A stretch of 64,000 bases of DNA from SMWN01 sp965261165 (GCA_965261165.1 OZ253445.1:1736001-1800000); one strand, 5' to 3'; shown: positions 16,664 through 25,893, counted from the stretch's first letter. A program made the numbers and translations. The notes: generated by a model from the letters alone, not told the origin.

Positions 16664-17566
16664 TTGGTTTTAAATAGCAACATAAGCAACGGTAGCTTTA
16701 CCGAAAGCCAAGGCACCCGCTACAAGATGGGTTATCTCTATAACGATAGCGGACAGAGAACCAGAAAGACTGTCTATCAAGGTGATGGCATCAGCATAGA
16801 CAGTATTACCATCTATCACTATGACCAACAGGGTTATCTCATCACCGAGACCACCGAGACCGGTGCCTTGATCAAAGATTACATCTGGCAACAAGGCCTG
16901 CATCCAGTGGCACAGATCGATGCCAGCATGCCTGCACAGGCAGGGATGCCCTCAGAAGGCATCATCTACCTCCACACCGACCATTTGCTGACCAACCGAC
17001 TCGCCACCGATGCAACACGTGAAGTCATCTGGCGCTGGGAAGGTGAGGCGTTTGGGAATACCCCAGCATTAGGCAGTGTCAGTGTCAACCTTCGCTTTCC
17101 TGGACAATACTATGATGCGGAGACTAATCTGCATTACAACCACTTTAGATATTATGATCCTGAGTTAGGCAGGTATATTACCAGTGATCCGATAGGGTTG
17201 AGTGGTGGGATGAATACCTATGTTTATGTGGGAAATAATTCAATCAATTTCATTGACTCAATAGGTTTACATAAAGGAGATCCATTATATGGTTATGGAA
17301 AGAAATTCTGGAATTGGTTACATCGCGAAGAAGGAGGTGATTTGATTAAAGAATTAAAAGATCCGAATATTAAACAAGTACCAAAAGATGTAGCTGAGCC
17401 TTATTACAAGGAATGGAAAAAGAAAAAAGATGCAGGCGGCTATGTGGATCCAGAAATTTTTGAGTGGTTAATACCGTGGCCTCTTACCCCATCTGAATTA
17501 GGTGCAGATCCCTGTGAACTCCCTGGAGGACCCCCATGTTTTCCAGAACCAAATGAATGTAAGTGA
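16664..17566 (+). CDS. Cassette 9: orphan Rhs tip, unknown (FWNWLHR type)
   Basis: TTG start, short YD core with the shared 621-base deletion, then ITSDPIGLSGG and a ~95-residue tip after DSIGL. The tip begins GDPLYGYGKKFWNWLHREEG and continues with KDVAEPYYKEWKKKKDAGG. The GYGxxFWxWxHR...YxEWK pattern is one I associate with Rhs C-termini of unknown activity. The end is proline/cysteine-rich (DPCELPGGPPCFPEPNECK). Its partner is a DUF4279-like cytoplasmic protein, so the target is probably intracellular. Confidence 0.65.
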   Translation: MVLNSNISNGSFTESQGTRYKMGYLYNDSGQRTRKTVYQGDGISIDSITIYHYDQQGYLITETTETGALIKDYIWQQGLHPVAQIDASMPAQAGMPSEGIIYLHTDHLLTNRLATDATREVIWRWEGEAFGNTPALGSVSVNLRFPGQYYDAETNLHYNHFRYYDPELGRYITSDPIGLSGGMNTYVYVGNNSINFIDSIGLHKGDPLYGYGKKFWNWLHREEGGDLIKELKDPNIKQVPKDVAEPYYKEWKKKKDAGGYVDPEIFEWLIPWPLTPSELGADPCELPGGPPCFPEPNECK

Positions 17567-17969
17567 TTTTTATATGACTGCCTGCAATATATTTGTTACT
17601 GGAGAGAATTTTGATGTGAATGCCTTCTTAGGTGAATCAGTCTGGCAAAAGTGCGCTACTGTCTACTATAGAGGTGAGCCAACAAGAGGTAAAGAATCAA
17701 AAAGAAATTACTCTGGTTTTAGTATTAATATATCTGATCCAGAAGAAGATATGTTGGAACCTCAAATTTCGGATGCAATAAGATTTATTCAAGAACACTA
17801 CGCAGAGTTAGAACGGCTAGCTAATTTTTCTGGAATTGATGAAATTGAATTACAGATAGGATTATTTTGGTTTCCTAACACTGTCTGTTTTCCTATTTCC
17901 TTACCCCCAGATATCCTTTTATTAACTGGCAAACTAAATATAGTTGTTACTATATTTATTTATTATTAA
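17553..17969 (+). CDS. Cassette 9 immunity candidate, DUF4279-like
   Basis: About 138 residues from the ATG overlapping the tip end by 14 bases; an ATG at 17574 is the alternative. No signal peptide. NIFVTGENFDVNAFLGES, a YYRGEP strand, a long helix pair and the final ELQIGLFWFPNTVCF...LPPDILLLTGKLNIVVTIFIYY follow the DUF4279 layout (FxxxG...xxLxIG...LLxLxGxLxIxVxIxIY). The stop and downstream sequence form the first unit of a 44-base tandem duplication. Confidence 0.65.
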   Translation: MNVSDFYMTACNIFVTGENFDVNAFLGESVWQKCATVYYRGEPTRGKESKRNYSGFSINISDPEEDMLEPQISDAIRFIQEHYAELERLANFSGIDEIELQIGLFWFPNTVCFPISLPPDILLLTGKLNIVVTIFIYY

Positions 17970-18007
17970 CTGGCAAACTAAATATAGTTGTTACTATATT
18001 TATTTAT
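17921..18007 (+). repeat. 44-base tandem duplication at the immunity gene 3' end
   Basis: Two units, attaactggcaaactaaata... through ttatttatt, lie head to tail with at most one mismatch. The first unit encodes the end of the DUF4279 protein and the second restates it as non-coding sequence. Replication slippage is the simple explanation. Confidence 0.85.
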
Positions 18008-18011
18008 GCTG

Positions 18012-18040
18012 CGTGATAAACCTACCCCAGTTTAACGGAT
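18012..18040 (+). mobile_element. IS3-type terminal remnant
   Basis: The bases aaacctaccccagtttaacg match the presumed IS end at 7651-7672 (one difference). Only the terminus is left, between the cassette 9 immunity gene and the cassette 10 core. It suggests an IS-mediated deletion positioned cassette 10 here. Confidence 0.45.
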
Positions 18041-18051
18041 ACTCTAAATAC

Positions 18052-21000
18052 ATGTATCAATATGAAAGGCGGGTGTCGAATAATTTTAGAAATGCCAAGC
18101 TAGGCAGAGTTGTTACAGGCGATGTCATGGTGACCAATGATGTAGAGAGTCATTTCGGTTCTGGATGGCGTCTTGATGGTCTGGCTGAGTTGCTTTTTAA
18201 TGCAGATAAAAGTATCCTTTTTGTCCCAGCATCGGGACGACCAATCAATTTCAGGAAGAGTTTAATTGATGGCAGCTTGGTTGCCCCAGGGAGTAAATAC
18301 TCTACACTGGTGCAAAATAAAGATGGCACTTATCTACACACAACAAAGCATGGCATTAAAACAAATTTTAATGCCGCCGGCAGACAGGCCTCTCACGTTG
18401 ATCGTAATGGCAATACCACAACATACCAATATGACCTAGACGGCAAACTAACGACAATTACCGATCCAGTTGGGTTAATGACAACTTTTATTTATGACAA
18501 TCACGCTCTATTAGCAACAGTGACTGATCCGGCCCAACGGGTGACAAGGCTCGAACATGATGTAAGTGGTAATCTTACAAAGATAACCTATCCAGATGGC
18601 ACCTTCATTACCCACGGCTATGATGAAAACCATCTAATGACCTCCCGTCAGGATGAACGTAATCATTTGTTTCAATATAGCTATGATCATTTTGGGCGTT
18701 CAATCAATGCAACGCTGCCCGATCTCACGCTGCGTAATACAGCAAATAGAGGTTCAGCAGGTTTAATCGACTTATCTAGTGGCGAGGGCACCCAGGCAAA
18801 TCCTGCTGCCTTCTTGACCGTGTCCGATGTGCAAACCAACTTTGTTGATGGTCGCGGTAATGCTACGCATCAAAAACTAGATAAACATAGCAGGGCCTTA
18901 GAATCCATTGATGCCATAGGGCGTGTGACGCGCTATTTTCGTGATAGAGAAAGCAATCCTGTCCTGACTATTCGGCCAAATGGTTCACAAATCACCAAGA
19001 CGTTCGATGGTTTAGGCAATGTGTTAACCCAAAAGGAAGTATTTAATACAGCAACAACGACATACACTTACGATCTATTCAGTCTAGTGACATCAGTGAA
19101 GAATCCCAGAAACCACACCACCAGCATCAAGCGTGATCCAACCGATGGTAATCCGTTAACCATCGTCAATCATCTTGGTCATACCACTAGCATGACCTAT
19201 GACAGCCGAGGGCTGGTAAAAACGATGACAAGTCCAAATAGACTAGTGACCACCTATACCTATAACACTCAAGGCTTGATGAGTACCAAAACCACAACCC
19301 CGCCCGTCGGCAGTCCAGGCAATGTCCGCGTCTGGACTTATGCCTACTTACCAACGGGACTACTACAAACCGTCAAGACCCCAGATGGCATCACGCTCAA
19401 CTACACCTATGACAAGCGTAGTTTCCTGAAAAGTGTCACCGATAATCTACAGCAAAGCATTACCTACACCTACGACAATCATAAAAACATCATCAAGACA
19501 GAGACCCATAGCAGTGATGGTGGCTTGGCCTTGCTGGTCAACAGTATCTATGACAGTAGAAACAGACTGACCGAAACCAGAGCACCGCATGTCGGCATCG
19601 AAGCATCCATCACCCAACGCATTCTCGATGCAAACTCCAACCTGAAAGGACTCATCGATGCAAACTCCAACCCCAGTAGCAATATTTATGATGCCTCTAA
19701 CAGACTCGAATCCAACACCCACCGCGAAGGGGGCATCAGCAACTATGAATATGATCTTCTGGATCGGCTGACCAAAGTGATTGCAGCGAATGGTGTCACC
19801 ACTGAATATGAGAATGACCTCATTGGCCGCCGTCGCAAAGAGAGCAGTCCTGACCGCGGAGAAATCAGCTACAGCTACGATCTCGCCAACAATGTCATCA
19901 GCATCACAGAAGGCCGAGGCATTGTCGCCAGCATGACTTACGACGCACTAGAGCGGCTCAGTACCAAGACCTATCCCAACAGCATCGTCGGCAAGCATGA
20001 GAATGTCACTTACCGCTATGACAGTTGTTTATTTGGATTAGGGCTGCTGTGTGCCAGAACCGATGAATCCGGTAGCTACAGTTACAATTACGATGCCTAT
20101 GGCAACATAAGCAACGGTAGCTTTACCGAAAGCCAAGGCACCCGCTACAAGATGGGTTATCTCTATGACGATGGCGACCATATTACCCAGATGACCTTAC
20201 CAAGTGGCAGAGTAGTAGACTACAGCCGAGATGGCTTACGACGCATCAAGGCCATAGACACCACCTTCAATGGCAGCGCACAAAACATCATCAGCAACAT
20301 CCAGTATCGTGGTGATAACCAGGTGTTGAGTTATGCTTATGCCAATGGTCTCAGTGCTACCCGCAGCTACGACCTACAAGGCAGACTACAAAGCCAACAA
20401 CTGCAAGACACCAGCAACACCGTCATCGACCAACGTAGCTACAGCTATGACAAAAACAGCAACCTCACCAACATCGACACCAACATCGAAGATAATGCCT
20501 ATCTCTATGACAAACGAGACCGACTCACCAGAGACACCATCGATAGCAACAGTCCATTCGACTTCACCTACGACCAGAACGACAATCGACTCACAAAACA
20601 ACGTCAGGATCTGAGCCTAAACGAATTCTTCGAGCAACAGGAAAAAAGCAATCGGCTCAGTGTCGTAGCAGCAGTCAAGCCAGGACTCACCCCCATAGAA
20701 GACCTGCCAAACCGAGACATGGTTTACAACGACGTCGGCAGACTCTACCAACTCATCGAAGCAGGCACCTTAAAAGCCGAATACCTCTATAACGATAGCG
20801 GACAGAGAACCAGAAAGACTGTCTATCAAGGTGATGGCATCAGCATAGACAGTATTACCATCTATCACTATGACCAACAGGGTTATCTCATCACCGAGAC
20901 CACCGAGACCGGTGCCTTGATCAAAGATTACATCTGGCAACAAGGCCTGCATCCAGTGGCACAGATCGATGCCAGCATGCCTGTACAGGCAGGGATGCCC

Positions 21001-21750
21001 TCAGAAGGCATCATCTACCTCCACACCGACCATTTGCTGACCAACCGACTCGCCACCGATGCAACACGTGAAGTCATCTGGCGCTGGGAAGGTGAGGCGT
21101 TTGGGAATACCCCAGCATTAGGCAGTGTCAGTGTCAACCTTCGCTTTCCTGGACAATACTATGATGCGGAGACTAATCTGCATTACAACCACTTTAGATA
21201 TTATGATCCTGAGTTAGGCAGGTATATTACCAGTGATCCGATAGGGTTGAGTGGTGGGATGAATACTTATGGGTATGTATATCAGAATCCATTAAGTTTT
21301 ATTGATCCTTTTGGTTTAGAGAGTACAGGCGAATGGGTTGAACATGCTCATGTAGTTCAGGGTAGTATTGGTGCCAAGTTTATCGGTTTGTCCCCCACCT
21401 TGGGATTAGATAAATATATTACTCTTTTACTAGTAAGGGCGAATTTTGAAGTGTCTGGTGATATAGTTGCTTCTGTTCGCTGTACAGATGAATGTGGTGA
21501 AGAACGGAATATGTATTACAACGACAGGTTATCTTCAGATGAGCATATTGATCTAGGGATCAATATACCTGCTAGTGCTGGAAGTTTTTTCTATGGTTGG
21601 CAAATCGGTCTTGTATTGAATGCGATTGTCACAGACTTAAAACTTAACGAAGGGCTGCAAGGTTTAGGAAAAAATCTTGAAGCAAAAGCAGCAATAATAA
21701 ATGCATACGGACCTAATTTGATTTGTAACGAAGGATGGCCTTCTATTTAA
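18052..21750 (+). CDS. Cassette 10: long orphan Rhs, unknown tip
   Basis: The frame is open from 17944 (TTG). I give the ATG at 18052; ATG at 18127 (MVTNDVESHFGSGW) is where rhs homology begins. A near full set of YD repeats follows, nearly identical to cassettes 7 and 14, to DPFGL. The ~150-residue tip (GEWVEHAHVVQGSIGAKFIG...) has long aliphatic stretches (YITLLLVRANFEVSG; FFYGWQIGLVLNAIVTD) and one CTDEC. I recognise no toxin family. The membrane-protein partner suggests a membrane-active tip. Anchor and propeller domains are absent. Confidence 0.65.
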   Translation: MYQYERRVSNNFRNAKLGRVVTGDVMVTNDVESHFGSGWRLDGLAELLFNADKSILFVPASGRPINFRKSLIDGSLVAPGSKYSTLVQNKDGTYLHTTKHGIKTNFNAAGRQASHVDRNGNTTTYQYDLDGKLTTITDPVGLMTTFIYDNHALLATVTDPAQRVTRLEHDVSGNLTKITYPDGTFITHGYDENHLMTSRQDERNHLFQYSYDHFGRSINATLPDLTLRNTANRGSAGLIDLSSGEGTQANPAAFLTVSDVQTNFVDGRGNATHQKLDKHSRALESIDAIGRVTRYFRDRESNPVLTIRPNGSQITKTFDGLGNVLTQKEVFNTATTTYTYDLFSLVTSVKNPRNHTTSIKRDPTDGNPLTIVNHLGHTTSMTYDSRGLVKTMTSPNRLVTTYTYNTQGLMSTKTTTPPVGSPGNVRVWTYAYLPTGLLQTVKTPDGITLNYTYDKRSFLKSVTDNLQQSITYTYDNHKNIIKTETHSSDGGLALLVNSIYDSRNRLTETRAPHVGIEASITQRILDANSNLKGLIDANSNPSSNIYDASNRLESNTHREGGISNYEYDLLDRLTKVIAANGVTTEYENDLIGRRRKESSPDRGEISYSYDLANNVISITEGRGIVASMTYDALERLSTKTYPNSIVGKHENVTYRYDSCLFGLGLLCARTDESGSYSYNYDAYGNISNGSFTESQGTRYKMGYLYDDGDHITQMTLPSGRVVDYSRDGLRRIKAIDTTFNGSAQNIISNIQYRGDNQVLSYAYANGLSATRSYDLQGRLQSQQLQDTSNTVIDQRSYSYDKNSNLTNIDTNIEDNAYLYDKRDRLTRDTIDSNSPFDFTYDQNDNRLTKQRQDLSLNEFFEQQEKSNRLSVVAAVKPGLTPIEDLPNRDMVYNDVGRLYQLIEAGTLKAEYLYNDSGQRTRKTVYQGDGISIDSITIYHYDQQGYLITETTETGALIKDYIWQQGLHPVAQIDASMPVQAGMPSEGIIYLHTDHLLTNRLATDATREVIWRWEGEAFGNTPALGSVSVNLRFPGQYYDAETNLHYNHFRYYDPELGRYITSDPIGLSGGMNTYGYVYQNPLSFIDPFGLESTGEWVEHAHVVQGSIGAKFIGLSPTLGLDKYITLLLVRANFEVSGDIVASVRCTDECGEERNMYYNDRLSSDEHIDLGINIPASAGSFFYGWQIGLVLNAIVTDLKLNEGLQGLGKNLEAKAAIINAYGPNLICNEGWPSI

Positions 21751-21752
21751 TT

Positions 21753-22079
21753 ATGGGCGAACTCTATTACACTCTTTTTATTATAATTTTTCCAATCATG
21801 TGCTTTTTCACGAACTTCGTTGTAGCAATTATATTGCTTTTTAGAAAGAATAATGAGAGGAAAGAAGAAGCTAAACGTATACTTATAGTTGGTGCTTTTG
21901 GAAGTATTGCTGGTTATATTATTGCATCGATATATTTTTATTTGACACGAGACGAGACTTTTTTATCAGTCGTAGAATTATCTTGTATTGGTTTTTTAGT
22001 GGGAGCAGGCTATGCAATGATATTGTTCTCAATATTGCCTAGAAGGCTACGATTAAAGGGACTTGTTGAAGAACAATGA
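21753..22079 (+). CDS. Cassette 10 immunity candidate, three-helix membrane protein
   Basis: About 108 residues from the ATG two bases after the tip stop; an in-frame ATG at 21735 inside the tip is also possible. Three hydrophobic helices (about 5-30, 45-65, 70-95) are separated by a basic loop (RKNNERKEEAKR), with a basic tail. It is similar in size and layout to the cassette 12 partner but not in sequence. An inner-membrane immunity role is inferred from position. Confidence 0.6.
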   Translation: MGELYYTLFIIIFPIMCFFTNFVVAIILLFRKNNERKEEAKRILIVGAFGSIAGYIIASIYFYLTRDETFLSVVELSCIGFLVGAGYAMILFSILPRRLRLKGLVEEQ

Positions 22080-22108
22080 AATCAAAAAGATGATAGAACT
22101 ATTTTAAT

Positions 22109-22129
22109 AAAAGCCCCTTAAGGAGCTTT
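22109..22129 (+). terminator. Possible hairpin terminator
   Basis: AAAGCcCCTTaaGGaGCTTT forms an imperfect stem behind the cassette 10 immunity stop, followed by gtcattt. The T-run is short, so termination is only plausible. Confidence 0.35.
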
Positions 22130-22150
22130 GTCATTTAATACAATAATGAT

Positions 22151-22402
22151 ATGAGCCTTAACAGCCGAACACTAAACATCCTTACCCGACTCAAGCAAGC
22201 CAGAGAAGCCAATGGTATATCCACTGAGCAAATTGAGGACGAGTTAAGCTTGGGTAAAGGTTGGGTTGATGCAGTGGAAAGCGGCGAAGCGTTTCCTTCA
22301 TTCGATTTTGTTTTAGCATTAGCCGAAGCCAATCAGGTTGATTTAACCAACATCTGTTTGATTCTTAGGATTTTGAAAGGGCAGCGATTAGGGGTGCAGT
22401 AA
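22151..22402 (+). CDS. Small XRE-type helix-turn-helix protein
   Basis: 83 residues. TRLKQAREANGISTEQIEDE, SLGKGWVDAVESGEAFPSFD and FVLALAEANQVDL form the five-helix XRE fold, with the recognition helix around residues 33-45. The last ~15 residues (ICLILRILKGQRLGVQ) are not typical and end exactly where rhs core begins (cagtaa|ggtcatctgg), so the 3' end may be a fusion product. The same 3' end, on a slightly diverged upstream sequence, is the constant part of junction repeat J. It could be a regulator for the island or a captured fragment of a longer gene. Confidence 0.6.
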   Translation: MSLNSRTLNILTRLKQAREANGISTEQIEDELSLGKGWVDAVESGEAFPSFDFVLALAEANQVDLTNICLILRILKGQRLGVQ

Positions 22403-22577
22403 GGTCATCTGGCGCTGGGAAGGTGAGGCGTTTGGGAATACCCCAGCATCAGGCAGTGTCAGTGTCAACCTTCGCTTTCCTAGACAATACTATGATGCGG
22501 AGACTAATCTGCATTACAACCACTTTAGATATTATGATCCTGAGTTAGGCAGGTATATTACCAGTGATCCGATAGGG

Positions 22578-23024
22578 TTGAGAGGTGGGATGAATACCTA
22601 TGGGTATGTAGAACAAAATCCAATTATGTATTATGATCCCGATGGATTAGTAGCCTTAAACTCGGCTACTGGTGCAGGTACTGGCCTGTTAGTTTGTGGT
22701 CCAGCTTGTGCAGCTGTTGGTGGCATTCTTGGCGGTATAGCTCTGTACTATGCAGGTGAGGCTGCAATTAATATTTACAATGAGTCTGCGAATGATTCTG
22801 ATAATCCACACCCGGCAGATCCCAATCCTGATAGAAATCCAAAATCAGATAAAAAACTTCGCGATAAAGAGGCAGGTAAACTGCCAGAGCACCCTCATGA
22901 TTTGAAAGGTGGTGATAGTACTAAGGATCTTTTTAAAGATAAAAAAGGAAATATATTTATTAAACCAAAGGATGGGTCTGGTTTTGGTGAACCGTCCGGA
23001 ATTAATATAAATGATTGCAAGTAA
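22578..23024 (+). CDS. Cassette 11: orphan Rhs tip, type-33-like polymorphic toxin
   Basis: Core resumes at 22403 without start; the first options are TTG 22578 or ATG 22590. The pretoxin after DPDGL (VALNSATGAGTGLLVCGPAC...ALYYAGEA) is nearly identical to that of cassette 5, then the sequences part. The tip ends LPEHPHDLKGG...KDLFKDKKGNIFIKPKDGSG and GEPSGININD. The HDLK ... KDxxGNIxxKPKxGxGxGE pattern resembles the polymorphic toxin type 33 family, of unproven chemistry. The partner is a cytoplasmic DUF4279-like protein. Confidence 0.65.
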   Translation: MRGGMNTYGYVEQNPIMYYDPDGLVALNSATGAGTGLLVCGPACAAVGGILGGIALYYAGEAAINIYNESANDSDNPHPADPNPDRNPKSDKKLRDKEAGKLPEHPHDLKGGDSTKDLFKDKKGNIFIKPKDGSGFGEPSGININDCK

Positions 23025-23429
23025 ATGAGTGATATTCCTTTCGAAATATTTTCTTCTCTTATTATTAGAGGAAAAATATACACACCAAAAGAAATATCGA
23101 ACAGTCTAAATTTAGTGGCCAAAAAATCATATATTATTGGAGATGAAAAGAAATCGAATTGCGGTGTTTTTCACGAAGTGAATGGATGGCATTACGAAAT
23201 AAGCTCAGATAATAATATCAGAGATCTAAATCAAATTTTAGAAACATTAGTCGATGAATTAAAATCTTCGGAGAAAAAAATCAAAAAAATTTCTGAGGAG
23301 ATGGACGTAGTAATTTTTAATGCTGTGTATAAAAAATCTTATTGGCCATCAATGCACTTATCTTCGACGATCATATCATTTCTTTCTAACGTAGGCGCAA
23401 CGATCGATTTTGATTTGTATGGAGAGTAA
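23025..23429 (+). CDS. Cassette 11 immunity protein, DUF4279
   Basis: 134 residues, starting one base-step after the tip stop (TAAATG). The layout is the clearest DUF4279 of the three: FSSLIIRGKIYTPKEISNSL, SYIIGDEKK, NGWHYEISS, a long helix LNQILETLVDELKSSEKKI, and the end LSSTIISFLSNVGATIDFDL-Y. No signal peptide. Expected to neutralise the tip in the cytoplasm; the role is inferred from position and from the repeated pairing in cassettes 5 and 9. Confidence 0.7.
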   Translation: MSDIPFEIFSSLIIRGKIYTPKEISNSLNLVAKKSYIIGDEKKSNCGVFHEVNGWHYEISSDNNIRDLNQILETLVDELKSSEKKIKKISEEMDVVIFNAVYKKSYWPSMHLSSTIISFLSNVGATIDFDLYGE

Positions 23430-23508
23430 ACTTAAGAAAAGGGGTCATTAAATACGCTTAAATAAAGAAGGTAGAAGAAGTAGAAGGGTCAAATCTTGAC
23501 TTAACACA

Positions 23509-23628
23509 CTAGAGACGTGCGAAACATGGGTGTGAAAAAGTGCGAAACATCGTTGTGCAACGGTGTTGATATAATCAACATCTGTTTAATTCTTAGGATT
23601 TTGAAAGGGCAGCGATTAGGGGCGCAGT
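23509..23628 (+). repeat. Junction repeat J, copy 3
   Basis: Starts ctagagacgtgcgaaacatg and contains a second gtgcgaaacatcg, the imperfect palindrome AACATCGTTG-TG-CAACGGTGTT, then GTTGATATAATCAAC and the XRE 3' end up to cagtaa. Rhs core follows immediately. The ~20-base duplication inside this copy is absent from the others. Upstream (23430-23508) there is only AT-rich sequence with gggtcaaatcttgact, reminiscent of RAYT-type repeats. Confidence 0.75.
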
Positions 23629-23817
23629 AAGGTCATCTGGCGCTGGGAAGGTGAGGCGTTTGGGAATACCCCAGCATCAGGCAGTGTCAGTGTCAACCTT
23701 CGCTTTCCTGGACAATACTATGATGCGGAGACTAATCTGCATTACAACCACTTTAGATATTATGATCCTGAGCTAGGCAGGTATATTACCAGTGATCCTA
23801 TTGGTATTATTGGTGGG

Positions 23818-24252
23818 ATGAATACTTATCTCTACGCGAATGCAAATTCTGTTAGATTTATTGATCCAACTGGCAGGATAACTGAGTTTGAAATTTTGAT
23901 GGGGGAAATCTTTGCAATATGTCATGAATGTGGAATAGCTGCGTTTGTTAGGTTTGTTGGGGTTGGTGCTTCAGGAGGTATCGGATACCTTTCTGGTCAG
24001 GGATATAGAATGGCAATAGATAAAGCTATTGGTAAGCCTCTTGGAATTTGGATCCATGAACAAGCGCATGGTCCATCGGCGGACGATGGAAGCAATCCAT
24101 CTTCGGACAATCCTGGAACTGATCGTCCGAACCCTCGTGACCCGAATTGGAGGAGTCCTGATCCAGTTGCTGACCCAATAGTTAAATTATTCTGTGAACT
24201 AAATCCTGGCGTGCCACAATGTCAGAATGATGAACCGAATGAGTGTAAGTAG
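23818..24252 (+). CDS. Cassette 12: orphan Rhs tip, hydrophobic, unknown
   Basis: Core without start from about 23629; the first ATG is in GGMNTYLYAN. After DPTGR the tip has a long hydrophobic, glycine-rich region (IAAFVRFVGVGASGGIGYLS), then IHEQAHGPSADDG and a proline-rich tail NWRSPDPVADPIVKLFCELN ending PNECK. The (P)xWxSPDPV...FCxxNPxxxxC tail recurs in cassettes 6 and 7. No family recognised; a membrane-protein partner follows four bases later. Confidence 0.6.
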   Translation: MNTYLYANANSVRFIDPTGRITEFEILMGEIFAICHECGIAAFVRFVGVGASGGIGYLSGQGYRMAIDKAIGKPLGIWIHEQAHGPSADDGSNPSSDNPGTDRPNPRDPNWRSPDPVADPIVKLFCELNPGVPQCQNDEPNECK

Positions 24253-24255
24253 GCT

Positions 24256-24591
24256 ATGTCTTGGTTGACTATTGGAGCAATCGTTGTGGTCATCATTCTT
24301 TTAGTTAATGCTGGCGTTTATTTTATACGCCAACGGAAACTGCGAGAGAGCGGTAAACAAATTTCGGATATTGTGAGTAGGAAAATCACTGGGACTGGAG
24401 TGGTTTTCTACACTCTATTGTTATGTGCGTTCCTTGCGGGCTTGATTGTTCCACTGGCAGCTCCAAGTAGTACCTTTGCAAACTGGATTGGCAAAGATTA
24501 TATGCTGATGGTCTATTGGGTATGGTGCGCTTTCGCCTCTGTCCCCGTGGCGGTCATCTTAACCTTGTGTGGAACACCTATCGAAAGATAA
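24256..24591 (+). CDS. Cassette 12 immunity candidate, three-helix membrane protein
   Basis: 111 residues with helices at about 5-24, 49-69 and 80-103, and a basic loop (RQRKLRESGKQ). The start follows the tip stop by three bases, indicating one transcript. A 3' copy of the gene (codons ~56 onward) lies at 162-333. Position and topology suggest an inner-membrane immunity protein; there is no recognised family. Confidence 0.6.
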   Translation: MSWLTIGAIVVVIILLVNAGVYFIRQRKLRESGKQISDIVSRKITGTGVVFYTLLLCAFLAGLIVPLAAPSSTFANWIGKDYMLMVYWVWCAFASVPVAVILTLCGTPIER

Positions 24592-24799
24592 TTAAAACCC
24601 GTTACCGACTCGACTAACTTAACACGCCATCCAGCATCTCCATTACCACCTTGGGCTTGTCGGTTAATCGAAAAACAATGTCAAAATTCACATATTTGTT
24701 CAAATAAACGACAATTAAGTCCGCTTTATTTAAGACCTAATAGGCTATTTTAGGCTATTAGTGCCTTAGGTCTGCCCTTTAGGTAAATGGAAGGCGGAT

Positions 24800-25880
24800 T
24801 TACCCTAGTATTTACCTTGGGCAGGTATTGAATTGATGTCTTCAAAACCCAATCTATCTATGTCTTCAAAACCCAGCGTCATCACTCTTTTGCGGTTGAA
24901 AGTCAGTGCGCGGATGCCTACCTGAGATTGCACCTTCTGCAAACCACGATAATCAACCCACCGGTTACGGTGAGCAAAGACACGCTCATAAGGTGAACGC
25001 ATCGCTGCAAGCCAACCATCTTTAATTTAGTCTCTTTGCCTTGCATATTGGCTGGCTTGATCGTGACATCATGACAGCCCTTGCGCTTGATGGTGGTTTT
25101 GGCCAGGTTCACACAGTGCCCCTTATCGCCAAAAACAGCACCTCCTGTGGGGCAAACGTGAGCAAGCCCTTCAGCATCGGTTATTATCGCTGATGTGGCC
25201 GCAATCTTATTGATTAAACCACTTCGCCTAGCAATCAATATGTGTTCTTTATCACCCTGCCAAAACTGGTTACCACCCTTACCACCAAAGTGCACCCCCT
25301 TATCAACCGCTATTGTTTCAGCGGTCTTATGATTAAACTTCTCTAAACCGGCCTGAATGGCACGATCTCTATCGTCCCAAGTGCTTAGCTGACTCACCTA
25401 AGTGACTGGCAGCAACAAAGGTCAACACTTGGCGCATTAAATCCATAGACTTCAGTTCTTCACCAACACGGTTAAGAATCGCCATTCAGTTTTTTGTGTC
25501 CAAGCGTTCTCGAAGATCATCACGTTTTCGACAATCACCAAGATTACTGTGATCTGGGGTCTTCTCTCCTAAGCCCAATGGGTAACAGCATGTTCCAGAA
25601 ATGTTCTCTTGCAAAGAACATTCTCTTGCAAAAAAATCCATTCGCAAAAAACATTCCATTTCACGAGCGCTCATATCTTCCATGAATTGTAACACCAGGG
25701 CGCGTAAGCCAAAGGCCACCCCTTTTTCTTTATGACCTTTAACCGAATAGAGCTTAACCTAAGGTTTAGCCAGTTCATCGAATGACAATAAGGCCTCAAG
25801 CTTAGGCTAGGGATGCTCTGCTGCTATAAGATCGTCTAGTGTTATAAACAACCTATTTTGTTGGTGTTTGCGCATCAATA
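24800..25880 (-). pseudogene. Degenerate IS1182/IS5-like transposase
   Basis: Reverse-strand pieces in shifted frames give, in order, LDDLIAAEHP...LLSFDELAKP, GVAFGLRALVLQFMEDMSAREMEC, GEKTPDHSNLGDCRKR, then (25397 down) AETIAVDKGVHFGGKGGNQF...FGDKGHCV and finally RVFAHRNRWVDYRGLQKVQ. These are consecutive blocks of a DDE transposase of the IS5/IS1182 type, including the xFADKG(Y)-like catalytic segment as FGDKG. Frameshifts and stops make it inactive. The ~140 bp to its right of the stop (24652-24800) hold no gene. Confidence 0.75.
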
Positions 25881-25893
25881 AGACCCGTTTTGC

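Noticed and set aside
17944..18051. TTG at 17944 as start of the cassette 10 protein
   Set aside because: The added residues come from the duplicated end of the previous immunity gene and an IS end; there is no ribosome site and no rhs homology before 18127.
22151..22402. XRE protein as the antitoxin of a type II toxin-antitoxin pair
   Set aside because: No small toxin gene lies beside it; it is directly followed by rhs core, so no partner can be supported.
25494..25685. Plus-strand ORF within the IS1182/IS5-like remnant
   Set aside because: The reverse strand carries clear transposase motifs (GEKTPDHSNLGD), so the forward frame is a shadow.
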